Positions 53,425-61,787 of a stretch of DNA of 64,000 nt are shown here, piece after piece; positions within the stretch are counted from its first letter, which is position 1; every line of letters begins with the position of its first letter. The notes below the pieces were generated by a model. The model was not told the DNA's origin and did no database searches. It saw only the letters and a program-made list of their open reading frames with translations. A program made the translations under genes and the position numbers. Origin of the DNA: Caldilineaceae bacterium. Its GTDB lineage: Bacteria; Chloroflexota; Anaerolineae; Caldilineales; Caldilineaceae. Where the stretch lies: NCBI GenBank assembly GCA_022824025.1, contig JAJEBF010000042.1, forward strand, positions 186,001-250,000, given 5' to 3'.

Positions 53425-54051
53425 ATGAGCGAAATCCGTCTGGGAGTCCTCGCGCTTCAAGGCGCCTTTCGCGAACACATCGCCATGCTGAAGCGGCTCA
53501 ACGTCGAGGCCGTGGAAGTGCGGCTGGCCCAAGAGCTGGCCGACCTTGACGGCCTGATCATCCCCGGCGGCGAAAGCACCAGCATGGGGCTCGTCGCCGA
53601 ACGTTGGGGCCTGGTCGAACCCCTGCGGCGCTGGGTTCACGGCGGCAAACCTACCTGGGGCACCTGCGCCGGCATGATTCTGCTGGCCGAGCGCGCCACC
53701 GGGCAGAAGTTGGGCGGCCAGGCCCTGATTGGCGGCCTGGACGTCACCGTAAACCGCAATTACTTCGGCCGCCAGGTCCATAGTTTCGAGGCCGATCTCG
53801 ACGTGCCCGCGCTGGGCGACAGACCGTTCCATGCCGTCTTCATCCGCGCTCCCGCCATCACCTCCGTCGCCGAAGACGTGGAAACCCTTTCGACCGTCGC
53901 AGCCCTCCAAGACGACGACAATTCCGTCATCGCGGCGGTTCGGAAAGGGCCAATTCTCGCCACCGCCTTCCACCCCGAGCTGACTGACGACCTGCGCTGG
54001 CACCGTTATTTCGTGCAAATGGTACAGGATGCAAAATCCTGCGCCCGCTGA
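53425..54051 (+). CDS. pdxT: Pyridoxal 5'-phosphate synthase glutaminase subunit PdxT
   Basis: 208 residues, class I glutaminase supplying ammonia to Pdx[21 protein letters not shown] opens the protein; [13 protein letters not shown] holds the oxyanion region; the nucleophile is the Cys in [10 protein letters not shown]; the His-Glu pair is in [38 protein letters not shown] is the usual PdxS-contact loop. Complete and of normal length. Confidence 0.97.
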   Translation: MSEIRLGVLALQGAFREHIAMLKRLNVEAVEVRLAQELADLDGLIIPGGESTSMGLVAERWGLVEPLRRWVHGGKPTWGTCAGMILLAERATGQKLGGQALIGGLDVTVNRNYFGRQVHSFEADLDVPALGDRPFHAVFIRAPAITSVAEDVETLSTVAALQDDDNSVIAAVRKGPILATAFHPELTDDLRWHRYFVQMVQDAKSCAR

Positions 54052-54160
54052 CAGGCCAAAAAGGTTCGCCTGCGTCGGGTAGCCTGAGCCGGAAAGTCTG
54101 CGGCGATATTTTGGTATCGCCCCATCGCTGCCGGTCCGGCGCCTGCCCGTGTACACCGAA

Positions 54161-54199
54161 CAAAAAGCCCGTGCGAATATAGACGGTTTCGCACGGGCT
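54161..54199 (-). terminator. Rho-independent terminator after the DUF4013-like gene
   Basis: A perfect 12-bp stem: AGCCCGTGCGAA (54166-54177) and TTCGCACGGGCT (54188-54199). On the minus strand it is followed by T-T-T-T-T (54166-54162), so it ends the minus-strand gene at 54244. It lies 110 bp beyond the pdxT stop and may also act on plus-strand transcripts. Confidence 0.85.
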
Positions 54200-54243
54200 C
54201 TCTTCCACTTTTTGCGCTCTGCTCTGCCCCGGGAAACTCGTCC

Positions 54244-55263
54244 CTACTTGCTCTTGGTCTCCGAAGAAGCCTCATCCTCGTTGGGCTCAATGCCTTCCCC
54301 GGATTGGTCATCCTCCTCCGGCTGAGTATTCTCCTCCGCCTGACCGCCCTCCTCTCGTCCGACAGAATCCCTTTGAGGCTCCCCCTCGTCTGGCATCTCA
54401 ATTCCAACCGTCGCTTCGGGATTCGCTGGGGGCTCCGGCTCGGCCTGAGGGTCAAACACAGCCGGCGGGACCACTTCGGCTGAGAGCTCCGATTCTTCGG
54501 CTGGTTCAGCAGTCCATTCGAACTCCGGACCGGGGGCCGGAACAGGACCCGGTCCGCTCCCTGCCCCGTCTTCCCCGGCCAGTCGCGCCAGTTGGCCGTA
54601 CAGGTGGCTCTGGAAATAGTAAATGACCAGTTGCGAAAGCGGCACCGTAACCACCGCGCCGATTACGCAAAGAATAAGGCCCACGATGCTGCCGACCGTC
54701 GTTATGATCATGCTGGCAATTACCGTGAGAATCGCGACAATCGCGACATTGCCTATATGGTCGCGAGTCCAATCCCAGATCTCTGAAACCTGAAGCCCTT
54801 CGCTGATTGTCTCGTTCCTGGCAAAAGCAACTGTGAAACCGGGTTGAAAGACGAGGAAGGCGATTCCAACCAGAAACTGCAGGCACAGGGAGCACAAGAT
54901 GAACACCGCGCCAATATCGTCGTCTATGTATCGGAAATTCTCCGACACAACTACGCCGATGATGAACATCGGTACTGAAACCAGGATGATCGGCAGCGCC
55001 CACACGAGGTAAACACAGATCAGCTTCACGCCCCGTATCAAATCGTCTCCCCATCGGTCCCACTCCGGCAGGACAGGATGAACGTCGTCGCGCACGTTCT
55101 GGATCAGACGCACCAGGTAACCGAACAGGATGAAGTAGCCCAGAACGCCAATCAGCGCCACCAGCAGCAATGAACTGATCAGAAGCAGCCCCGTGCCGAT
55201 GGCCGTCTTCTCGACCCAGCGTTCGTCCTCTGAAAAGTAAGTCAGCGCTCGTCCGATATCCAT
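54244..55263 (-). CDS. DUF4013-like membrane protein with acidic C-terminal tail
   Basis: 339 residues from ATG 55263 (AAGGAGAG upstream). About six membrane helices over residues 20-225, with DIGRALTYFSEDERWVEKTA at the start and LFGYLVRLIQNVRDDVHPVL then PEWDRWGDDLIRGVKLICVY, features of the DUF4013 family of unknown function. SEIWDWTRDHIGNVAIVAIL is a second conserved part. After the last helix comes a hydrophilic tail of about 110 residues rich in E, P and D, ending SSETKSK; it looks disordered. Single-gene unit: strong terminator downstream, queG 42 bp upstream of the start codon. Confidence 0.78.
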   Translation of the reverse strand: MDIGRALTYFSEDERWVEKTAIGTGLLLISSLLLVALIGVLGYFILFGYLVRLIQNVRDDVHPVLPEWDRWGDDLIRGVKLICVYLVWALPIILVSVPMFIIGVVVSENFRYIDDDIGAVFILCSLCLQFLVGIAFLVFQPGFTVAFARNETISEGLQVSEIWDWTRDHIGNVAIVAILTVIASMIITTVGSIVGLILCVIGAVVTVPLSQLVIYYFQSHLYGQLARLAGEDGAGSGPGPVPAPGPEFEWTAEPAEESELSAEVVPPAVFDPQAEPEPPANPEATVGIEMPDEGEPQRDSVGREEGGQAEENTQPEEDDQSGEGIEPNEDEASSETKSK

Positions 55264-55305
55264 AGGTGCTCTCCTTATGTCGAAGACACTGCGTGGCAAG
55301 CAAGC

Positions 55306-56700
55306 TCAGTGTCCTTCAATCCGGCTGTAATCTTCTCTACGCCCACTTGCCCCTAAAGTTTCATTCCCGCGCCCGAGCGCCGCGCCAATCTCCTCACGCA
55401 CCCACTCGTCCCCCTCTTCGTCAAGCAGGGATTCCAGACAGGCCGCGGCCCGACAGTCGTTATGTCGGCGCAGCAGTTCCCCCAGCCCCCATGCCGCGTG
55501 TCCTCGCGCCAGCGCCGTTTCGTCGGCTGCAGCCGCCTCCAATCCCGCAAAGGCCGCCGGATCACCCCAATTCCCGAGCGCAACGCAAACATTACGCAGC
55601 ATTCCAGCCCGCTTCGCCCGCTTCAACGGCGACCGCCGCCAGCGTTTCGCAAAGGCGTCCGGCTCCAACCAGTAGGGATAACGCGACTCAAACCCTTCCA
55701 GCAGCGGGGGGGCAACCCGGTCATGCTGCGCCATCAGCCCTTCCAGCAACGGCGAACGCTCAGCCAGCCGCTGATTCCACGGGCAGACCTCCTGGCAGAT
55801 GTCGCATCCGAAGACCCGGTTGCCGAACAGCGGCCGCAGTGCCAAGGGAATCGGTTCGCGCGACTCAATCGTCCAGTAGGAAATACAGCGCTGCGGGTCG
55901 AGATGAAACGGTCCGACAAAGGCATCACTCGGGCAGGCATCCAGGCAACGGGTGCAGTGGCCGCATGTGGCCAGCGCGCCCGTGGAAGACGCCGCCTCGA
56001 TCTTCAGCGCGCCGCCTATCGACTCCATCGAAGACTCGCTCCAACCATCCTGCAGCTGCCAGGCCCCATAGTCTCCATCTGGTGGCAAGCCGGCAAGAAT
56101 CTCCTCCGTCCCAGGCGCCCCGCCGCGAAGCGCTGCCGCTGGCGGGTCCTCCGCCAAGAGCTCCGGCACGAGCAGCGTTGCCAGAAAGAGCCAGCTGCCT
56201 CTCTGCGGGTGGATCGTACAGCAGTTCTTCCCGGTAAAACCCATGCCTGCCCGCTGCGCCCAGTCCCGTTCCAGTACAGGACCCGTATCCACCAGGCCCT
56301 TTCCCATCGTCAACCGGCCGGTCTGGCCTCGAATCCAGCCGTCCAGCTCATACAGCAGAGGACGGATGATCTCGTGGTAGTCATCCCCCCAGGCATAGCG
56401 GGCGATGATCCCCCGCGAAGGATCATCCAGAATCTCCGCCGCCAGGTCGAAGCGATGATAGTCAACGCCCAGAACGATCAGAGATCGGAACGCCGGACCA
56501 TCTTCGGCCAGCAGGGCAGGATTGCGCCTCTTCTCCAGGTGGCGGGTCAGATAGCCCATCTCGCCCGCCCGCCCCAATGCGACCCAGCCGGCAAAAAACG
56601 CCGCGTGCGGCGCCTCCTCCACCTTGATGATGCGGCAAAAGTCAAAGCCCAGCTGGCGGGCCTTCACTTTGAGCGAGCTGGACAATGCACGATCAGACAC
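55306..56700 (-). CDS. queG: Epoxyqueuosine reductase QueG with an insertion
   Basis: 464 residues from GTG 56700, against about 380 in E. coli. QueG performs the last step of queuosine synthesis in tRNA, using cobalamin and FeS clusters. Family signs: LVDTGPVLERDWAQRAGMGF with the catalytic Asp, CGHCTRCLDACPSDAFVGPF and FGCDICQEVCPWNQRLAE for two [4Fe-4S] clusters, RCISYWTIESREPIPLALRP. About 45 extra residues, A/G/E-rich, sit between the first domain (LFLATLLVPELL) and the FeS domain. The C-terminus has HEAT-like helices (LRNVCVALGNWGDPAAFAGL). No other queuosine gene is in the window. Confidence 0.95.
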   Translation of the reverse strand: MSDRALSSSLKVKARQLGFDFCRIIKVEEAPHAAFFAGWVALGRAGEMGYLTRHLEKRRNPALLAEDGPAFRSLIVLGVDYHRFDLAAEILDDPSRGIIARYAWGDDYHEIIRPLLYELDGWIRGQTGRLTMGKGLVDTGPVLERDWAQRAGMGFTGKNCCTIHPQRGSWLFLATLLVPELLAEDPPAAALRGGAPGTEEILAGLPPDGDYGAWQLQDGWSESSMESIGGALKIEAASSTGALATCGHCTRCLDACPSDAFVGPFHLDPQRCISYWTIESREPIPLALRPLFGNRVFGCDICQEVCPWNQRLAERSPLLEGLMAQHDRVAPPLLEGFESRYPYWLEPDAFAKRWRRSPLKRAKRAGMLRNVCVALGNWGDPAAFAGLEAAAADETALARGHAAWGLGELLRRHNDCRAAACLESLLDEEGDEWVREEIGAALGRGNETLGASGRREDYSRIEGH

Positions 56701-57666
56701 ACAATACTCCCACGCGAGGACGGATACACAGCCGCCGCGCCTATCACGACCCGGTTCTGGAACCCGGAGTTCTTTGCCAGCCCCGCCCCGTCCTACTCCG
56801 CAACCCGACGGGCAACATGGCTGGGCCTGGAATTGACTGGACTTCGAACGCTGGTACCCAACGCGCCGGCTTTAATCCATTCTGCAGAGGAAACGCCCTT
56901 CAAGGCAGGCACATTATACTTGCAGCCTGTCTCTGCATCAAGAGGGTGCCGCCACATGTGCGTCCATGCCATGCTGTTGTGCCTCCGCGCTCCACCCCGC
57001 GCCCCCCACTCACCCCCCCTTGCCAACACTTTGTATTTCATAAGAGAGGTGTTCTTCGCGCCCCTTCGCGTCCCTTCGCGGACAAAGACTGTATTCCCGT
57101 GGCTCTCCGGAGACATTGCGTTGAAACTCCCCCCTGGCCGATGGACAAGTATATATTATATTTCAACTCGCGAAGACCCGCTTACCCTGTCTGCCATGCT
57201 TTCGCCAGCCGGGCCCCCAGCGCATGACAGCGAAATGACCTCTGCTCCTGTTCCGCAGACTGTCCGCCGCCGCAGAAACACTCAAAATTCCCTCGTAAAC
57301 GCTCGTAAACACTCGTAAACACTCGTAAACGCTCATGCATCGCGCTCCCGCGCCCATCTGCCAGTCGCTGCGTCCCGTGCCGCAGAAGGCCATGCACGCT
57401 GTCGCTACCCACCTGACCCTGTCCTTCCCAATCAGCGCCGCGCCCTCACTACGGCGCAACCGTCCTCCTTCTTCGCTCCTTTCCCACCGCGCCAACAAGC
57501 CCGGCATCCCCATCCCGCCGCCTTCTATCGCCTCCTCGCCGACCCTCGCTTCCCCCTCTCCGAACCCCTCCCTTCCCGGCTATTTGACCGGCGATGAAAC
57601 TCACTCCGCCGCCGCCGCCGCGACCCTATCCATAGGCCCTGCGTATAGTGGCATAACCTTGAAAGT
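56701..57666. other. Long non-coding C-rich spacer between queG and rpsO
   Basis: Nearly 1 kb with no credible gene: frames are P/R/S-rich and inconsistent. It contains the AT-rich TATATATTATATTT-like patch near 57149, clustered CCCTTCGCG copies (57061-57080), the 10-bp tandem repeat at 57291-57330 and a CCG run at 57606-57621. Confidence 0.6.
57291..57339. repeat. 10-bp tandem repeat array A, (N)CTCGTAAAC x4
   Basis: Four exact-length units: CCTCGTAAAC, GCTCGTAAAC, ACTCGTAAAC, ACTCGTAAAC, then the end sequence GCTCATGCA. The same unit, copy number and end sequence recur at 63945-63993 at the other end of the rpsO-pnp-lepB block. Confidence 0.85.
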
Positions 57667-57695
57667 TTGGGTGTCGCGCCAACCTGTGCTAAACT
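57667..57695 (+). promoter_or_regulatory. Candidate rpsO promoter
   Basis: TTGGGT (57667-57672) and TAAACT (57690-57695) with a 17-bp spacer and TGC just before the -10 box. Predicted leader to the rpsO ATG is about 145 nt. Confidence 0.5.
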
Positions 57696-57766
57696 GATTC
57701 AGTAGTGGCTGGGTCATGCGCCGTGGTATTCCAGCGATGATTCGGCTCGCGAAAGGCAAAGAGATG

Positions 57767-57815
57767 CCCTGCCAGAGATTGGGCGCAGGAAGATCGCAGG
57801 GGTGGCTCTCTCTGG
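57767..57815 (+). promoter_or_regulatory. Structured rpsO leader with two overlapping stems
   Basis: CCCTGC (57767-57772) can pair with GCAGGG (57796-57801). CCAGAGA (57772-57778) can pair with TCTCTGG (57809-57815). The two left arms share base 57772 and the pairings are interleaved, so they form either a pseudoknot or alternative folds, 30 nt before the start codon. S15 is known to repress its own mRNA through leader structures in several bacteria; here this is inference. Confidence 0.45.
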
Positions 57816-57845
57816 TCCTAAAGGAAAGGAGTTCAGGAGTACCAC

Positions 57846-58115
57846 ATGAGTATTTCCACGGAAGAAAAGACCAGGATCATTGAAGAATATCGAACCTTCG
57901 ATCAGGATACAGGTTCGCCGGAAGTTCAGGTCGCGCTCCTGACCACGCGCATCAATGCGCTGACCGAACACCTGAAGATCCACAAACATGACGCAGGATC
58001 GCGCAGAGGGTTGTTGAAGCTCGTCGGCCAGCGCCGCCGCCATCTGGCCTATCTGGCCAGGAAGGACGTAAACCGCTATCGCCAGTTGATCCAAAGGCTG
58101 GGACTGCGTCGATAA
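57846..58115 (+). CDS. rpsO: 30S ribosomal protein S15
   Basis: 89 residues, normal length. It binds 16S rRNA h20-h22 early in 30S assembly. Conserved segments are [40 protein letters not shown] and [25 protein letters not shown] is six bases ahead of the ATG. rpsO followed by pnp is the classical order. Confidence 0.98.
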   Translation: MSISTEEKTRIIEEYRTFDQDTGSPEVQVALLTTRINALTEHLKIHKHDAGSRRGLLKLVGQRRRHLAYLARKDVNRYRQLIQRLGLRR

Positions 58116-58124
58116 CCGGTATAA

Positions 58125-58155
58125 AAGGGGCGATTTGCATGGCTTTTCGTCCCTT
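58125..58155 (+). terminator. Weak terminator-like hairpin after rpsO
   Basis: AAGGGGCGA (58125-58133) and TCGTCCCTT (58147-58155) pair with one mismatch, 10 bp after the rpsO stop. The downstream sequence (CTTATATT) has only a poor T-run, so partial termination or a processing site is more likely than full stop. Confidence 0.4.
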
Positions 58156-58514
58156 CTTATATTGCCACGCTTATATTGTCACACCGGAAAAACCTCGGCC
58201 CATTCACAGATGGAAACTGACTGACGAAACTGAGGCAACCTCCGGAAAGTAGAGTGCCGCATCCGCGCCTGACCGCGCGACGATAAAAGAGATCAACTGC
58301 CACCAGCCGCTCGCAATGGCACTTTGTGCTCAATGTATTGTGCCGGGCAGACTACTGCCTCCGAGGTCCGGCATTGGAGAATGGACCGAAGCCAGAATCC
58401 AGTGAACTGCTTGCGCTCTTGCGCGCGCTTCGATCCGTTCTCCAGTTCCGCACCTCGAAACAATGCGCTGAGGCTTCGTAGAGGCGATGAAGACCAAACT
58501 GAATGGTCCTCATT
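58156..58514 (+). other. Spacer between rpsO and pnp
   Basis: About 360 bp without a gene. A short imperfect direct repeat CTTATATTG(C/T)CAC occurs twice near 58155-58185. No clear promoter was found, though pnp could have its own. Confidence 0.45.
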
Positions 58515-58571
58515 CTGAACCTGCGAACCCGGTTGCCGGTGGCGGCAACGCCGGATGCGTTGCAGGTTCAG
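58515..58571 (+). promoter_or_regulatory. Nested hairpin in the pnp leader
   Basis: Outer stem CTGAACCTGC (58515-58524) with GCAGGTTCAG (58562-58571), 10 bp perfect. Inner stem GTTGCCG (58532-58538) with CGGCAAC (58543-58549), 7 bp perfect, loop GTGG. It ends 80 nt before the pnp start. In E. coli the pnp leader stem is cut by RNase III and the mRNA is then degraded by PNPase itself; a similar control is possible here. Confidence 0.65.
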
Positions 58572-58651
58572 TCAGGTTCCGAGCCGGTGGCGTCACCTGC
58601 ACGCACGACCCATTTGGGCGCGCGTCGCAAAGTTCACTTCGAGGTGAAAAA

Positions 58652-60913
58652 ATGGAGCAACTAAGATTGTTCGAAGGCGCCCGGGTCTACAATACGACCT
58701 TGGGCGACAAAGAGCTCAGCATTGAGACAGGCATCCTTGCCCAACAGGCAGGCGGCGCCGTAACCGTCCGTTGCGGAGACACTGTGATCCTCGCAACGGC
58801 CACGATGGACAGAGGAGTGCGGCCGGGAATCAACTTCTTTCCTCTGACCGTTGACTTTGAAGAAAAACTCTACGCCGCGGGCCGCATTCCCGGCAACCTC
58901 TTCCGGCGTGAAGGCAGGCCCAGCGAACAGGCCATCCTCCTCTGCCGGCTCGTAGACCGGCCCCTCCGCCCTCTCTTCCCCAAGGGCATGCGCAACGAGG
59001 TGCAGGTCATCCTCACCGCCCTCAGTTCCGACAACGAGCACCTGATCGACCCGCTGGCCATCATTGGCGCGTCTGCCGCTCTCGCGATCAGCGACATTCC
59101 CTGGAGCGGGCCCGTAGGCGCAGCCTCCGTCGCCTATGTTGACGGCGAAATGATCGTCAACCCAACAGCCTCAGATATGGAACTGAGTACGCTCGGCCTG
59201 CAAGTCGCCGGCACTGCCGACAACATTCTGATGGTCGAAGCAGGCGCCGACGAGCTGCCGGAAGAAATCATGCTGGACGGACTGCGGCTCGCCTATGAGG
59301 CGATGCAGCCTGCCATCCAGACGATTGAGCAAATGCAGGCAGATGTCGGCAAAGAGAAGTTCACCGACTACCCCGTCTTTGAAGCCGCCGAAAATACCGT
59401 CGAAATCGTCAGCCGGACGGCGCGCGACAAGGTGAACGCGGCCGTGTTCGAAACGACCGATCGCACCGAGCGCAAGACCCGCCTCGCCGAGATTAAAACC
59501 GAAACCATGGCGTCCCTGACCGAGCAGATCGCCGCCGGGGAGATCGAAGCCGCTGACGTTGATGACACGCTGGACAGTCTCTACAAAGATGCCGTCCGCA
59601 GGCAAATCCTCGACCAAAGCGTCCGCCCCGACGGTCGCGATCCCCAAACCGTGCGCCCTATCCAGGTACAAGTGGGCAATATCCCTCGCGTCCACGGCAG
59701 CGGCCTCTTCATGCGCGGCGAAACGCACGTCCTGACGATCGCCACGCTCGGTACGCCTGGCGACGCCCAACGGCTCTACACTCTGCAACCTGAAGACGAA
59801 AAACGCTACATACATCACTACAACTTCCCGCCCTACTCAACCGGCGAAGCCTACCCCATGAGAGGCCCCAAACGCCGCGAAATCGGCCACGGGGCACTTG
59901 CCGAAAGGGCCTTGCAGCCGGTCATTCCAGACGAGTTCCCCTACACCTTGCGCCTTGTCAGCGAAGCTGTCAGCAGCAACGGTTCTACCAGTATGGGCTC
60001 CGTCTGTGGCAGCACCCTGGCGCTGATGGACGCCGGCGTCCCAATCGACGCGCCCGTGTCCGGCATCGCGATGGGTCTGGTGCAGGACCAGGAAACCGGC
60101 GATTACGTTGTCCTGTCAGACATCCAGGGCGTCGAGGATCACCTCGGCGACATGGACTTCAAAGTGGCAGGCAGCAGCCATGGCATCACCGCCCTGCAAA
60201 TGGACCTCAAGGTCAAGGGGTTGGACTTCGAGATTCTGCGGATTGCGCTGGAGCAGGCACGGCAAGGGCGGCTCCACATCATGGAAAAGATGCTGGATGT
60301 TCTCCCCGAATCCCGCGAAGAACTCAGCCCCCACGCGCCCCGCATCCTCACAGTCACCGTTGACCCCGAAAAGATCGGCAAAATCATCGGCCCAGGCGGC
60401 AAGACCGTCCGTGCTCTGCAGGAGCGCTACGAGGTCAAAATCGATATCGATGATGACGGCTCCGTGTTCATCTCCGGTCTCAACGGCCTCGCCGCCGAAG
60501 AGGCCCGCCGCGAAATCGAATCTCTGACCGAAGAGGTCGAAATCGGCAAAATCTACACGGGACAGGTGGTAAGGGTCGAAGCCTACGGCGCCTTTGTCAA
60601 CCTGTTGCCGGGCGTCGATGGGTTGGTGCACATCAGCCAGCTGGCCGACTACCGCGTCAACAACGTAGAGGAAATCGCAAACGTCGGCGACGAACTCACG
60701 ACCATGGTGATCGACATCGACCCGGCCGGTAAAATCCGGCTGAGCAGGCAAGCCGTGTTGGAAGGTTGGAGCGCCGAAGAAGCTCGCGAACGGGACCGGG
60801 GCGGCCGGCGAGGCGGCGGCGGCGGCGGCCGCGACCGGGGCGGCCGCGGTGGCCGCGATCGCGGCAGAGAGCGCGACCGCAGCATGAGAAACGGCGGTCG
60901 GCCCCGTAGGTAG
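58652..60913 (+). CDS. pnp: Polyribonucleotide nucleotidyltransferase (PNPase)
   Basis: 753 residues from ATG 58652 (GAGGTG six bases upstream); the open frame extends 55 codons back through the leader hairpin and is not used. Phosphorolytic 3'-5' exoribonuclease. Two RNase PH domains: the first with [20 protein letters not shown], the second with [34 protein letters not shown] and [22 protein letters not shown] domain at about 565-625 ([20 protein letters not shown]), S1 domain at about 629-700 ([20 protein letters not shown]). The last 45 residues are an R/G/D-rich tail, a possible RNA-binding extension beyond the usual end. Confidence 0.97.
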   Translation: MEQLRLFEGARVYNTTLGDKELSIETGILAQQAGGAVTVRCGDTVILATATMDRGVRPGINFFPLTVDFEEKLYAAGRIPGNLFRREGRPSEQAILLCRLVDRPLRPLFPKGMRNEVQVILTALSSDNEHLIDPLAIIGASAALAISDIPWSGPVGAASVAYVDGEMIVNPTASDMELSTLGLQVAGTADNILMVEAGADELPEEIMLDGLRLAYEAMQPAIQTIEQMQADVGKEKFTDYPVFEAAENTVEIVSRTARDKVNAAVFETTDRTERKTRLAEIKTETMASLTEQIAAGEIEAADVDDTLDSLYKDAVRRQILDQSVRPDGRDPQTVRPIQVQVGNIPRVHGSGLFMRGETHVLTIATLGTPGDAQRLYTLQPEDEKRYIHHYNFPPYSTGEAYPMRGPKRREIGHGALAERALQPVIPDEFPYTLRLVSEAVSSNGSTSMGSVCGSTLALMDAGVPIDAPVSGIAMGLVQDQETGDYVVLSDIQGVEDHLGDMDFKVAGSSHGITALQMDLKVKGLDFEILRIALEQARQGRLHIMEKMLDVLPESREELSPHAPRILTVTVDPEKIGKIIGPGGKTVRALQERYEVKIDIDDDGSVFISGLNGLAAEEARREIESLTEEVEIGKIYTGQVVRVEAYGAFVNLLPGVDGLVHISQLADYRVNNVEEIANVGDELTTMVIDIDPAGKIRLSRQAVLEGWSAEEARERDRGGRRGGGGGGRDRGGRGGRDRGRERDRSMRNGGRPRR

Positions 60914-60958
60914 AACGGCAGGGGCGGCTACCGCTTCACCTGGCAGGCTCACAGGACC

Positions 60959-61690
60959 ATGACCCCGACTCGAAACCATGGGGAACCGATAGATCCTCGC
61001 GAGCCGTTGCCTGCAGATGGCGCAAACGACGACGGGACGCCAACAGCCGGCCCGGCCCTGCTAGCGTCAGAGAAGAGCGAGCCCGGCGCCGGCGGCTACA
61101 TCCCGGCCCCGCCCGAATCAACCGTCGAGCTTGAATCAGAAACGACGTCACTCGGCGCGGCCGTGGTCGCCACCCTGAAAGAAATCGTGCAAGTCGTGCT
61201 GCCAGCGGTCGCGCTGGCAGCATTTATTCACCTGTTCCTGGCCCAGGCCACCATCGTGCGCGGGCAGAGCATGCAACCCAATCTCCGGCCCAACGAACGC
61301 CTCATCATGGAGAAGATGAGCTACTATTTCCAAACTCCGACTTACGATGAAATCGTCGTGCTGGATCTGCCTGAATCCCGCGCGCTGATGATCAAAAGGG
61401 TCGTCGGCCTTCCCGGCGATACCGTCGAGCTTGACGACGGCCTCGTCTATGTGAACGGAACAGTCGTCGCGAATCCCATCTTCCTGGAAAATAAGCAAAC
61501 TTCCTCCGATCAGGATTCTTACACTGCTTTCGGGCCTGTCACCTTGGAGAAAGACAGGTACTATGTCCTCGGCGACAACCGCGAAAACAGCAATGACAGC
61601 CGGGTTTTCGGCGCCGTTCACCGAGACCAAATCAAGGGCCGCATCTGGGTACGATACTGGCCGTTGACCCGGTTTGCCGTTTTCAGGTAG
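60959..61690 (+). CDS. lepB: Signal peptidase I
   Basis: 243 residues. It cleaves signal peptides outside the membrane. The Ser/Lys dyad is S104 (VRGQSMQPNL) and K146 (LMIKRVVGLPGD); box E is GDNRENSNDSRVFG (about 205-218). One membrane helix (IVQVVLPAVALAAFIHLFLA) precedes the catalytic domain. The first 65 residues are an acidic, P/G/E-rich cytosolic extension not needed for the family. Start ATG 60959 lies 45 bp after pnp. Confidence 0.95.
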   Translation: MTPTRNHGEPIDPREPLPADGANDDGTPTAGPALLASEKSEPGAGGYIPAPPESTVELESETTSLGAAVVATLKEIVQVVLPAVALAAFIHLFLAQATIVRGQSMQPNLRPNERLIMEKMSYYFQTPTYDEIVVLDLPESRALMIKRVVGLPGDTVELDDGLVYVNGTVVANPIFLENKQTSSDQDSYTAFGPVTLEKDRYYVLGDNRENSNDSRVFGAVHRDQIKGRIWVRYWPLTRFAVFR

Positions 61691-61787
61691 TCTGACCTGT
61701 GAACCAATTGGCAACCTGTGCAGTTGACCATCCCTGCCGGAAACACGGGCGGATTGGTGGTCATTCCCTCACGCTTCACGCAATGCC

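Noticed and set aside
53105..53428. 107-codon frame ending in an ATGA overlap with pdxT
   Set aside because: H/R/P-rich product with no domain, poor ribosome-binding site; the overlap is probably chance.
57291..57339. CRISPR array
   Set aside because: Units are 10 bp and directly adjacent with no spacers; no cas genes in the window.
57182..57513. Minus-strand frames across repeat array A (and the similar ones at 63730-63990) that translate to repeated V-Y-E-R-L-R-x-F-T-S
   Set aside because: The apparent protein repeat arises from a 10-bp DNA repeat read in three phases; the rest of the frames is not protein-like.
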